Shown: piece after piece, positions 1-8,618 of the stretch | Numbering within the stretch: position 1 is the stretch's first letter | Layout: each line of letters begins with the position of its first letter | Source: a virus | Strand: one strand, 5' to 3' | DNA length: 64,000 bases | Virus record (IMG/VR): IMGVR_UViG_3300042302_000177 | Location: 1-64,000 of that record | The notes under the pieces: model-generated | What the model saw: the letters and a program-made list of their open reading frames with translations, nothing else | Databases searched by the model: none | What the model was told of the DNA's origin: nothing | Translations under genes and position numbers: made by a program

Positions 1-3000
1 TAGCAACCAAATAGTTGGCAACGGCACATTCTTAGGATTTAACAGTTCGTTATCAAGCATTTGGTTGCTAGATGATCCGCAGGTTCGTATTCAAGTTGAT
101 TATGAATTAGGTCCGTATGACGCTAAAACAAATGCACCAACTGAATGGTTTGCCTACAGTCATAGTAGTCACTATGATGACATGGCTGCTGGTATTAAAG
201 GTGTATTCCACAAATATATCAACCGTGCTCTAACACATGCACAGTCCAGTGAAAAGTATGTAGCCCGAGTACTTAAGAAAAGTGTTAAGATTAGTGATGC
301 TCCCGTTACAGACAGCGACTACAGTTTTGCAGTCAGCAGTTCTCAGGGCGGCGGCATGAGCATAAAGTATAAGCCATACATCGATCCTGCTACAGGACAG
401 CATATGGAAAAAGACGGCATTCCTGTTATGCAACTGCTGGATCCAAAAGACCGCGACTATATTCAAAATTTAGACCAACAGTTCCAGATGAACTTCGGTC
501 GTAAGCGTGGTGTTGCTGATCGAAACTTGCAAGGTAGCTTTGTAGGAACACTACAGCTAATGAACAAGTCGTTTGAACCTGAACAAATTGAATCCGTAAC
601 TCGTGCATTCCTAGACATTCTATTTGGACCCGGAGCACAGATGATTACTAAAGATGATCCAGCTCGAGATCGTGATGTTAAGTTTGCCGCAGTAGATGCT
701 ATGTTGCTAGGCGGTGGAGGGGTTAAGCCTCTAAACTTACCAAATGCTCAAGGCCTAAGACAAGAAGCAGTTAAGATGGCAATGGACTATGCAGACCAGT
801 TCAATGCCAAACGAGGAAATGCACTCAGTACCGAAGTAGCAGAAGATGCCGCAGCAGAAGTAGCAGCAAAGCCAGACTATGCTCGCCAAGGTATCAAACA
901 CCTGTACAACAGACTGCCAGATGGTCGTGTAAGTACAGCAGAAATGAAGAATGCAGATTTCTTAGAAATTGCCAAGGCAATTGCAGACAATGGTGGCAAA
1001 CTTGACGGTGTGCCTATCAGTTTGAAAGTAGACGGCGCAGGCATTCGATTCGGTAAAGATCAAAGTGGTCGTCCGTTCTTCATGACCAGCAAAGTGACTA
1101 CTCCATTGTATCAAGATGATGTAGGTTATTTTACCAGCTTTGGTCAAGAAAAAGGTCAGGATGCAGAGACATTGGCAAGAACAAAGAATTATGACAATGC
1201 ACTGGCATTGATTACCGGTAGCAAGTTTATACAATCACTACCTGCAGACACTATTGTACAAGCAGAAATGATGTATAATCCCATGGCACAACAAACTGAC
1301 CAAGGACTAAAATTTGTCAATATTCCTTACGATCCTAAAAAGCTAGGCAAGCAGATGACACTGGTGCCTTTTGTATTCAAACAATACAGCACAGGAGACG
1401 AAAGACCCGATGCTGACAAGATCAAAAAGCGTTTGTTAGCAGCCAGTGATAGCAACATTAAAATTGTCAGTAATAATCTAGAACAAAAAGGCATTAACGT
1501 CAGCAAGATTATTAATCCTATTCTAAACTTAGATCCTAAAGACAAAGCTAATAAGCCTGCGTTCGATCAAGCTAAACAAGCACTAAGCGATGCTATTATT
1601 AATAATCCTAAATTAGCAGGCAAAGATGCGCTAGGCGACAACATGGAAGGTGTTGTTGTTAATATGCCTAACGGTCAAATATTTAAAGTCACTAGTCAGC
1701 AGATGAAGTCGGCTATGGCTGCTAAAATGGCTCAACCGGGTGCAAAACGTCAAGGTCCCCTAAAGACCGCAGTGGTAGCAGTTGGTAGTTTTGCAGGACA
1801 TCTAGGACACGAAGACTTGTTTAACGAAACTGTTAAGAAGGCCAACGAATTAGGCGGTGATCCTTACCTGTTTATTGGCAATGCAGTGGGTGCAGACGAT
1901 CCTATCCCAACAGACGTTAAGGTACAGACATGGCATAAACTATATCCGCAGTATGCTGACAATATCGGTGCTGTAATGCAAGGTGGAAGTTTAATGCAAA
2001 AGGTCAAACACGAATTGATCAGTCCGCAGCCGGGCAAGCCTCCCAAGTATGACAACATTGTTATCATGGTAGGTGAAGATCGTAAAGACATGCCTATCGC
2101 AGGTGCGCTAATGAAGGCTGTTAATAAGTTTCCGGGCTACGAGCATGTTAAGGTCGGTTTGGAAACTATCCCAAGAACACGACCTATAAGTTTTACTAAA
2201 CTACGCGATGTTCTAAAAAATCCCAATGCTACTCCGGAACAGCAGTATGCAGTATGGGCGCAGGGATTTAACGCACAACAATTAGGTAAAGATTGGATAC
2301 TACATCTTATGGACATCTCAAGAAAAGGTATGGGCATTGTTCAACAGCCCGCAGCAGCACCACAACCAGTACCGGTTGCAGAACAAAGATTATTTAACGC
2401 ATTGATTAGAACACAGAAAACGCCAATGTTTGAAAATGCGCCGACCAGTCAAATGGTTAGAGACCTAATCAATCCACAAGGACGCGAAGCACAGAAGTAT
2501 GCTAAGTTCGACAGTGATAGAGAACAGCGCAGAGCCAAGATGGAGAAAGGTGCATTAGCAGATCGTAATAGCCGCAAGTATTCTAGCGAGAAAGACGATT
2601 GGGGCAATTTAAAGAAAGAAGAATTCAATAGTGAATACGACGACGAAGCAGGAATGGCGCAGAGCAATCTACGCACTATGGCTCGTGCTGTTGATGGCTT
2701 GTTAAAAACAATCAAGAACAACGACAACTTACCAGAGTGGGGACAAGAAAAGATTGCCAAGGCCGAGATGATGTTGGTCAGTGTTTGGGACTATTTGCAG
2801 AGTCAGAAAGAACTAGGCATGGACCCTAAAGTTAATGAAAGTCGTGCGTTAGCAGGATTGAAGCAGATTGTTGCAGAGTTGTCCAATGAAAAGTTAGGAC
2901 AGTATAAGAAGGCTGCCGGCGCACAAGCCAGTGCTGCTGACAAGGCAGGCAACACTAAAAAAGCCGACAAGCGTTTCAGTGGCATTGTCAAGGCAACTAA

Positions 3001-4429
3001 GAAACAGTTTGCTAACGATACTAAAGGTGTGGCGGAAGGTGCTCCTATCGTAGTAGCACAGTCTCCTATCGATGTCCGCAATCCTAAAAAGGCTCCGCAG
3101 CCATATAGAAATCAGGGTGACATTGTTCCTCCAACGAAACCACCAAGCACAGAGAAGCGTGGAGTTAAAGGTCGCCCTGGTCAAAGACCTATGCCTGATT
3201 ACAATGTGGCGGAAGACGCTGACCGAGCAGAGGCGCAAGCCGACTACATGGAAGGACAATGCATGGTACTGGCCGTTGCTATAAATCAGCATAATCCAAA
3301 GAGGTATCCAATAGGATATATCTGGGAATACAACATGTCTGCTGGCGCACCGGACATGCAAATGGATGATGATGAGTGGAACGATCTAAGTCCAGAAGAA
3401 CAAGAAGAAATCTCAAACGATATCAGCCGACACTCAGTAGTACATGCGTATGTGCGTGATCAAGAGACTAATGAATACATAGATGCACGTGGTCGTCACA
3501 CCGCCCTACCTAACTTGTGGGGCAGAATGGGCCAGACTCGATTTGAAGAATTTCCGGGTTCGGCTCGTGAGTTGATAGACATTACAGCACACGGAGACTG
3601 GGATGAAGTTGGCGATCAGGTCAATTTCAAACGTGGCCAGCCTGCGTTTGATTCATTGGCAGGACCAGCTGGTGTTAAACGAGCACTGGACTATGCTGTT
3701 AAGTATTTGGGAGTAGTGGGTCCTGAACAGGTTCAAAAGCCTGTGACGCAAGGCGTTGAGCTCGTTGACTTAGATACTGATGTTAATCAAAATATTTACA
3801 CACTCACAGTAAATGGTGAAGAAGTATCATTTACATATTGGGATTCCGAAAATAACTTTGAAAACCCAAACATCAACGATATCTATCAACAGGCAAAAGA
3901 ACAGCTAGGTAAAAAACTATCTCCAAAGAATGTTGAAGAAATTGCTCGTGTGGTATTCAAATCTTTTCAGCAAGGTATGTCGGAAGAGGTCGATGAAGGA
4001 CTTGGATCTAAACTAGCAGGATTAGGACTTGCAGGTGCAATGGCACTAGGGTCCGCTGGAGCAAATGCTCGAGTTACACCTGGCGATGATCCTAATATCA
4101 ATCGTTTAACAGGCAAACCCAATGTAACACAGGTCGCTCCTAGCGATGTTAAACCAGCAGCATCTGCAGGATTTAATAAAGAGTGGTTGCAAAAAGCCGC
4201 TGATCCTAATAGAACTGGTCGTTATATGATCAGTGTTGAAAAGGCACAGGAACTATTAAACAAGATGAATGCCGTTGACGAAGCTAAGAAAAAAGGTGCT
4301 GATGGTAAAGCCTGTTGGAAAAATTATCGCTACAACGGTACTGAGAACGGTAAAGACAAGTGTGTGCCAGTAGGTGAAGATGTTGAAAATATTATGGGCG
4401 CACTGATCGAAAATCTTATTAGAAAATGA
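1..4429 (+). CDS. Large putative virion-internal protein with ligase-like and HxGH nucleotidyltransferase domains (5' partial)
   Basis: The reading frame is open from base 2, so the true start lies upstream; 1475 residues are visible. The middle carries signatures of a covalent nucleotidyltransferase of the ligase/capping type: KVDGAGIR at 1025-1048 (motif I, candidate adenylated lysine at 1025-1027), EGVVV at 1646-1660 (motif IV) and IFKV near 1680 (motif V). Directly after comes an HxGH nucleotidylyltransferase signature, GSFAGHLGHE (HLGH at 1799-1810), with a partner ISFTKLR motif near 2190, as in NMN or cytidylyl transferases. The C-terminal third is low-complexity and charged, with VAE motifs (GVAE 3026-3037, NVAE 3203-3214, variant GMSE near 3970), and ends in a short Cys-containing DGKACW...CVP module. 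The next gene overlaps its stop (ATGA). Domain calls rest on motifs only; the substrate is unknown. The virion location is inferred from the neighbouring genes and the VAE motifs. Confidence 0.75.
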   Translation, partial: SNQIVGNGTFLGFNSSLSSIWLLDDPQVRIQVDYELGPYDAKTNAPTEWFAYSHSSHYDDMAAGIKGVFHKYINRALTHAQSSEKYVARVLKKSVKISDAPVTDSDYSFAVSSSQGGGMSIKYKPYIDPATGQHMEKDGIPVMQLLDPKDRDYIQNLDQQFQMNFGRKRGVADRNLQGSFVGTLQLMNKSFEPEQIESVTRAFLDILFGPGAQMITKDDPARDRDVKFAAVDAMLLGGGGVKPLNLPNAQGLRQEAVKMAMDYADQFNAKRGNALSTEVAEDAAAEVAAKPDYARQGIKHLYNRLPDGRVSTAEMKNADFLEIAKAIADNGGKLDGVPISLKVDGAGIRFGKDQSGRPFFMTSKVTTPLYQDDVGYFTSFGQEKGQDAETLARTKNYDNALALITGSKFIQSLPADTIVQAEMMYNPMAQQTDQGLKFVNIPYDPKKLGKQMTLVPFVFKQYSTGDERPDADKIKKRLLAASDSNIKIVSNNLEQKGINVSKIINPILNLDPKDKANKPAFDQAKQALSDAIINNPKLAGKDALGDNMEGVVVNMPNGQIFKVTSQQMKSAMAAKMAQPGAKRQGPLKTAVVAVGSFAGHLGHEDLFNETVKKANELGGDPYLFIGNAVGADDPIPTDVKVQTWHKLYPQYADNIGAVMQGGSLMQKVKHELISPQPGKPPKYDNIVIMVGEDRKDMPIAGALMKAVNKFPGYEHVKVGLETIPRTRPISFTKLRDVLKNPNATPEQQYAVWAQGFNAQQLGKDWILHLMDISRKGMGIVQQPAAAPQPVPVAEQRLFNALIRTQKTPMFENAPTSQMVRDLINPQGREAQKYAKFDSDREQRRAKMEKGALADRNSRKYSSEKDDWGNLKKEEFNSEYDDEAGMAQSNLRTMARAVDGLLKTIKNNDNLPEWGQEKIAKAEMMLVSVWDYLQSQKELGMDPKVNESRALAGLKQIVAELSNEKLGQYKKAAGAQASAADKAGNTKKADKRFSGIVKATKKQFANDTKGVAEGAPIVVAQSPIDVRNPKKAPQPYRNQGDIVPPTKPPSTEKRGVKGRPGQRPMPDYNVAEDADRAEAQADYMEGQCMVLAVAINQHNPKRYPIGYIWEYNMSAGAPDMQMDDDEWNDLSPEEQEEISNDISRHSVVHAYVRDQETNEYIDARGRHTALPNLWGRMGQTRFEEFPGSARELIDITAHGDWDEVGDQVNFKRGQPAFDSLAGPAGVKRALDYAVKYLGVVGPEQVQKPVTQGVELVDLDTDVNQNIYTLTVNGEEVSFTYWDSENNFENPNINDIYQQAKEQLGKKLSPKNVEEIARVVFKSFQQGMSEEVDEGLGSKLAGLGLAGAMALGSAGANARVTPGDDPNINRLTGKPNVTQVAPSDVKPAASAGFNKEWLQKAADPNRTGRYMISVEKAQELLNKMNAVDEAKKKGADGKACWKNYRYNGTENGKDKCVPVGEDVENIMGALIENLIRK

Positions 4430-4701
4430 TCAAGCAGTATTACATCACTCACGAAAACATGGTAAAGGACAGTCCGGACGATTGCTATCTTGCACCGGAA
4501 GATCCTATACACGCCTTAAAGACTGTTAGCTATATGGGCGGGCTAAATGCTACAGAACGACTGCACGAATACAATGCATCCGTAAGAGAATCCAATTACG
4601 TTAAATCTGGTGCTGTAGATAAGGCTAAATACATGAAAGAGCATGGAATTAAATCTGGTTCTCCCGCATGGTTTGAACTATGGTACGGAAGAAATAAATA
4701 A
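4426..4701 (+). CDS. Conserved small phage protein, unknown function
   Basis: A 91-residue protein whose ATG overlaps the stop of the preceding giant gene (ATGA), which suggests translational coupling. It is mostly polar, with no signal peptide or membrane segment. The C-terminus, HGIKSGSPAWFELWYGR, looks like a recognisable small-protein ending seen in T4-like phages, but I cannot assign a function. Its place between two large putative virion proteins hints at a head-associated or morphogenesis role, which is inference only. Confidence 0.7.
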   Translation: MIKQYYITHENMVKDSPDDCYLAPEDPIHALKTVSYMGGLNATERLHEYNASVRESNYVKSGAVDKAKYMKEHGIKSGSPAWFELWYGRNK

Positions 4702-4705
4702 CATT

Positions 4706-5071
4706 ATGCGCATCAATGAACTAATCACTGAGATGAAAACAGGTAAAATTACCAAGAGACAGCAACAGGCTACTCGTGGTTTAAATACCTACAAGGACGG
4801 TGAAAGAGCCGACAGCACTTATACATCCTATAGATTAGGCATGGCAGTAGCAGGAGCCAACGGAAAAGACCCCATCGAAATGAATGGTAAGAGTTGGGCG
4901 GGTAAAACTAAAACTACTCATCCTTACAGTAAAGAAGAACAAGAAATGCTTAAACAAGCATACAAGGTAGTTGGTGCAAACTATAAAGATGTAAATAAAG
5001 GTGATATGGAAAGTCGCGAACTGGACAATACATATACCGTAAGCCCTGTAGCAAACTGGATGAAGAAATGA
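4706..5071 (+). CDS. Conserved small phage protein, unknown function
   Basis: A 121-residue protein starting at the ATG at 4706, just after the upstream stop, with a weak GGAAGA purine tract about 15-20 bases before it. A longer in-frame version from 4643 would overlap the previous gene deeply and adds unlikely sequence. The protein is basic and polar, with KITKRQQQATRG near the N-terminus and AHPY/THPYSKEEQEMLKQA-type helical sequence in the second half. I recognise the pattern as a recurrent small hypothetical of T4-like environmental phages but know no function. Its stop overlaps the next start (ATGA). Confidence 0.72.
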   Translation: MRINELITEMKTGKITKRQQQATRGLNTYKDGERADSTYTSYRLGMAVAGANGKDPIEMNGKSWAGKTKTTHPYSKEEQEMLKQAYKVVGANYKDVNKGDMESRELDNTYTVSPVANWMKK

Positions 5072-7761
5072 ACAACGAATTTAAAAAATCAAAAAGCAAT
5101 AACGAAACTCGCTATACATTAGAGTCAATGACAGCAGGTGCAACCGGTTCAGGTAGTGTTGCTACAGCACCGAGCTCGTTAGGCAAAGTCCAAAAGCGCG
5201 GAAATATCTTGGCACAAGAAGCAGGTAAAGACAAAGTTCCTGCAACTACTCCCCGTAATTTTGTTGCTAAGAATGCCAAGTCCAGTGGTGCAGGCGCACA
5301 CAAGGATAAGAAAAAAGAACAAAAGCAGGGCGCTGCAAAACATAAAAAGCCCTATATGGAATCTCTACGCACAAAAATTGATCAACTAAAATCAAAGTTA
5401 GCAGAAGCAGGCATGCCATTTCGTGGAGTAGGTGGTGCATTCAATCGCGGCGATGATGAACGACACGACTTAGATCCAACAGACTGGTATGTTGTTAAAG
5501 ATGGTAAAATGTTCAAAACGTCTGTCTACCCTAATCAAGTACAACTAGCAATAGCCCAAGGTTATAGTCGTACTAGAGATGAGGCCAAAGCAAAAGCAGA
5601 GCAGCAAGGTGTAGAGGAAGGTGGAGCCAGTATGCCAGGCGACCAGTATTTGAGTATCCCAGCGGATCAAACTAAGTTGTCCATTGGACAGCAAATGGCT
5701 CAAGACGGCATTACCTACAGCCCAGATAAAGAAGATGAACTCATCGGATTGATGGCTCAATACATGAAGAAAGCAGGAATGAGTTCAAAACAAATTCGTT
5801 ACTTATTAAGTTACGATGAAGACTATATTCCGGATCAATTAAGTGATTTGCCAAAGCAAGGTGTGGCGGAGGCATTTGGTAGCTCAAGTGTAAACATGCC
5901 AGCTAATGCCGCAGGTACAGATGGGCACCAACAATCAATTGACTTCTATAATCAAGAAGTAGACAACTTGGCCGTTCAAGCAGATCCTGAATTCCAAGAA
6001 TGGATTGAAGCGGCCGAAGAAAAACTAGTAGCCGCAATAAGAAACGGAAAAGATTTTACGCATCTTGCCAAAGTATTAAGCGCACAACAAGTCAAAAAGT
6101 TTGGTGGGAAAACATTAGGTCAACAGTACGGTAGTCAAATGGCAGGTAAAGCAGACGCATACTATACTTCAGAAATCAGAAACATTTTAAACGGTCCAGT
6201 AACTAATGCTGGTAACGAAATGACCAGACGCCACGAGTTGTCCCTACAACTACAAACAATAAGAAGTGGATGGCGCAGAATGTCGCCAGAAGACAAACAA
6301 AACCTAGCCGATCAAGTTGGTTATTCACTTGAAGAACTTGAACATTTTGTAAAAACTGGCCAAGACCCTGAAGAAGGCGATTTGCGTGAATCAGTGAAAC
6401 AAGTAAGACCTGCAACTCCTGATGAATTAAGAACTGGATACACTGCAAGTAAAAGTCATGCTGTGGGTGCTGACGGGAATGTTTATTACTTCATGGACCC
6501 AAAACTAAAACAGGTGGGCCTGTTGCGAAATAAAAAGCAAGGTGTGGCGGAGGCAACAGGCGATGAGAGATTTGACAGCATGATGGGACAGATCACAGGC
6601 GGTGCTGGTGCCAGGCAAGGTGTAGATAATTTGAATAAGTCCCTCACTGCAAGAACAGGCAGCGACCCCGAGACTGCATTGGCCAAATTTGGTCAGGAAT
6701 TTATAAAATGGCTTGAAGATCTTTGCCGTGAGTTTGCCAAGCAAGGTGCAGATAGATTTAATAAATTAAAAAAATTAAGCGAATTCGAAGACGGTGGCGA
6801 AACCATGGCGCACTGGTTGATTGATGTTGCTAAACAGACCAAGACCTCGGGTATTACACTGGCAGACATACAGGAATTTTCTAGCGAGTTTAATACCCAT
6901 GGAATGTGGGCCTGGCAAATGTTCCCTATAGCATGGAGTCAGAACGAATGGCAAGACTATAAAGATCAATGGACTGGTCCCAATGGTTACATAGCCAATC
7001 TGAGACATAGTCCTGAGCAAGGTGTGGCGGAAGGCTCTGGAGCAAACAAAACACATTTAGCAATGGCATATCTAAAAGCAGTAGTCATGGCTCCTATAGG
7101 AACACCAGAAAAAAGAAGAATACTAAATTGGCAACAGATACTATCAAATCAATTTGATATTGAAATGGATCCTGATACCCTTGCTCAAATGCTACCACAA
7201 TTTGATAGTCAGTTGCAGTCGGGTAATCTGGATAAATTACAAAACCGAATGGCTAGTCGCGGCGAACTTGAAATAGGCGAGAGTGAGCAAGGTGTAGCGG
7301 AAGCACCGGAAGATCGCACAAGTTATCAAGTTGCTAAAATTCTATCAGATCGTGGAATCAAATACGATCCTGCACAAGAAAATGAATTGATCAACGCAAT
7401 AGGCATGGTGCTGGTCAAAGAATTAAACATGTCGCCAAAGGAGGCAAGATATTTGATCAGCTATGATGAAGACTTTGTTTCCGACACACTTGGTGAGTTG
7501 AGAAGTATGGAACAGTCAGTATCCGAAGTTGATGTATATATGGAAAGTCTTGCCCACTCATTGCAACAGGTCCTGAGTGAAAAAGCAGTAAGCAAGCAGC
7601 AACAAAAGTTTATGGGCATGGTTCATGCTGCACAAAAAGGTGAAAAGCCTGCCAGTAAAGAAGTTGCCAAAGTAGCCAAGGATATGGGCAAGAAAGATGC
7701 CAAAGACTTTGCATCAACTAAGCACAAAGGTCTTCCTGAAAAGAAGAAATCAAAAAAGTAA
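5068..7761 (+). CDS. QGVAE-punctuated mosaic protein with DUF3008-like C-terminus; putative processed head-internal protein
   Basis: An 897-residue protein starting at the ATGA overlap. Unrelated-looking segments are separated by the motif [KE]QGVAE[AG]: 5857-5871, 6538-6552, 7018-7032 and 7288-7302, with variants QGVEE (5605-5619) and QSVSE (near 7515). Residues about 199-262 and 750-812 are diverged copies of one domain; both contain R-Y-L-[LI]-S-Y-D-E-D. The last ~65 residues (SKQQQKFMGMVHAAQKG...TKHKGLPEKK) match the small DUF3008 family pattern. Valine/isoleucine-x-Glu junctions resemble the cleavage sites of T4-type prohead proteases, so the protein may be a precursor of several packaged internal proteins; this is inference. 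The stop codon sits in a strong -1 frameshift context, which would add 75 residues. Confidence 0.8.
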   Translation: MNNEFKKSKSNNETRYTLESMTAGATGSGSVATAPSSLGKVQKRGNILAQEAGKDKVPATTPRNFVAKNAKSSGAGAHKDKKKEQKQGAAKHKKPYMESLRTKIDQLKSKLAEAGMPFRGVGGAFNRGDDERHDLDPTDWYVVKDGKMFKTSVYPNQVQLAIAQGYSRTRDEAKAKAEQQGVEEGGASMPGDQYLSIPADQTKLSIGQQMAQDGITYSPDKEDELIGLMAQYMKKAGMSSKQIRYLLSYDEDYIPDQLSDLPKQGVAEAFGSSSVNMPANAAGTDGHQQSIDFYNQEVDNLAVQADPEFQEWIEAAEEKLVAAIRNGKDFTHLAKVLSAQQVKKFGGKTLGQQYGSQMAGKADAYYTSEIRNILNGPVTNAGNEMTRRHELSLQLQTIRSGWRRMSPEDKQNLADQVGYSLEELEHFVKTGQDPEEGDLRESVKQVRPATPDELRTGYTASKSHAVGADGNVYYFMDPKLKQVGLLRNKKQGVAEATGDERFDSMMGQITGGAGARQGVDNLNKSLTARTGSDPETALAKFGQEFIKWLEDLCREFAKQGADRFNKLKKLSEFEDGGETMAHWLIDVAKQTKTSGITLADIQEFSSEFNTHGMWAWQMFPIAWSQNEWQDYKDQWTGPNGYIANLRHSPEQGVAEGSGANKTHLAMAYLKAVVMAPIGTPEKRRILNWQQILSNQFDIEMDPDTLAQMLPQFDSQLQSGNLDKLQNRMASRGELEIGESEQGVAEAPEDRTSYQVAKILSDRGIKYDPAQENELINAIGMVLVKELNMSPKEARYLISYDEDFVSDTLGELRSMEQSVSEVDVYMESLAHSLQQVLSEKAVSKQQQKFMGMVHAAQKGEKPASKEVAKVAKDMGKKDAKDFASTKHKGLPEKKKSKK
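5602..7302 (+). repeat. Interspersed 15-21 bp repeat encoding QGVAE
   Basis: The consensus AGCAAGGTGTRGCGGARG recurs in one reading frame at 5602-5619 (diverged), 5854-5874, 6535-6555, 7015-7032 and 7285-7302. A related GGTGTGGCGGAAGGT occurs at 3026-3040 in the upstream gene. The copies at 5854-5874 and 6535-6555 are identical over 21 bases, including wobble positions (GGT GTG GCG GAG). That points to repeat spread or recombination at the DNA level as well as protein-level selection. Each copy marks a boundary between different domains. Confidence 0.8.
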
Positions 7762-7800
7762 TTGAGCAGGAACCGGTGGCACCGACAGAGGAGCCTGCTC
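7752..7800 (+). promoter_or_regulatory. Putative -1 programmed ribosomal frameshift signal
   Basis: The heptamer A AAA AAG (7752-7758) lies in the correct phase of the 897-residue gene (tcA AAA AAG TAA) directly before its stop. After a 5-base spacer there is a perfect 7-bp stem, GAGCAGG (7764-7770) with CCTGCTC (7794-7800). Its loop contains a second small hairpin, CGGT (7774-7777) with ACCG (7781-7784). Slippage by -1 enters exactly the open downstream frame ending at 7985. This is the architecture of the dnaX type of slippery site. No clear upstream Shine-Dalgarno-like enhancer is seen. Confidence 0.65.
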
Positions 7801-7985
7801 AACAAACTAAGCCAGTCGGACCACAGCCTAAACTAAGGCCCGATATGCCTATTGACTATTGGAAACAACGTTTTCAAACTGCTGACCCAAATCAATATCG
7901 TCAATTTAAAAACAAAGATCCAGAAAAGAAAGATCGTATGGCTATAGCAGCCTACTACGATGCAAAGCAGCCCACAAAAAAATAA
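7776..7985 (+). CDS. Frameshift extension or separate small protein (-1 frame of upstream gene)
   Basis: This frame is open from 7740 to the stop at 7983-7985. As a separate gene it would need the GTG at 7776 (69 residues), with AGGAA only 3 bases away and buried in the predicted hairpin, so independent initiation looks poor. Through -1 slippage at 7752-7758 it would instead add 75 residues, beginning V-I-E-Q-E-P, to the upstream protein (972 in total). The sequence starts with a proline/glutamine-rich linker and ends with a compact basic-aromatic module (IDYWKQRFQTADPNQYRQF...MAIAAYYDAKQP). I favour the frameshift fusion. Confidence 0.6.
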   Translation: MAPTEEPAQQTKPVGPQPKLRPDMPIDYWKQRFQTADPNQYRQFKNKDPEKKDRMAIAAYYDAKQPTKK

Positions 7986-7988
7986 AAC

Positions 7989-8618
7989 ATGTTTAAAAGA
8001 TTTGATGTACCGGTAGTATCAAATCCTGTCTGTAGTGAGCCCATCTACAATGTTGTTGCAGAAGATTTTAAATTCTATGACAAAGACGGATTTGAATTAA
8101 ATCAAGCAGAACAGAAATATTACGGGATGATGCACCATCCTATAGACCATCCTATACTTAATCATCGCTGCTGGCAAGAACCTTGGTTTGCTCTAGAATA
8201 TAACGATATAGGTCTAATACTAGATCACTCATTGATCCTGCATCGTTGCAGATACGAGGACTACGCAGAACATCAACTAAGAAAAATAAAAAAGGATATT
8301 CCCGAGGCAGAGTGGTTATTGAAAACTCCACAGAAATGGGGATTTGATTTTGCATTAGATGCAGTAGATGACGCTGGTAATATCTATGAAGTACTGCACG
8401 TCGAGTATGACAACTACGACTACGACACATTCCTAAAATCTATGCAGATGTTTGATTTTAAGGTACGACACACTGACTGGCGTGATGCATCTCGACAGGT
8501 TCTAGCACACAGAGATCAATGGAAAAACCTTACTGGCTTTGCACAAAATGATTGGAAAGCAAACTTTCTTCTTGGTTGGACTAGGGCAGAATACACAGAA
8601 AAAAGTTTGACCTTGTAA
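7989..8618 (+). CDS. Conserved phage protein of unknown function
   Basis: A 209-residue soluble protein rich in aromatic and acidic residues (EYDNYDYDTF, HHPIDHPILNHRCW), with no signal peptide, membrane segment or motif I can assign. It follows the frameshift extension by 3 bases, so it probably belongs to the same + strand unit. A sigma70-like promoter overlaps its 3' end and serves the next gene. It might be a head-completion or DNA-metabolism accessory protein, but nothing in the sequence decides this. Confidence 0.7.
   Translation: MFKRFDVPVVSNPVCSEPIYNVVAEDFKFYDKDGFELNQAEQKYYGMMHHPIDHPILNHRCWQEPWFALEYNDIGLILDHSLILHRCRYEDYAEHQLRKIKKDIPEAEWLLKTPQKWGFDFALDAVDDAGNIYEVLHVEYDNYDYDTFLKSMQMFDFKVRHTDWRDASRQVLAHRDQWKNLTGFAQNDWKANFLLGWTRAEYTEKSLTL

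Noticed and set aside
2894-3361. Open frames of 90-155 codons antisense to the giant first gene and the other large genes
   Set aside because: They overlap well-supported genes, lack ribosome sites and recognisable protein patterns, and arise from the base composition of the coding strand.
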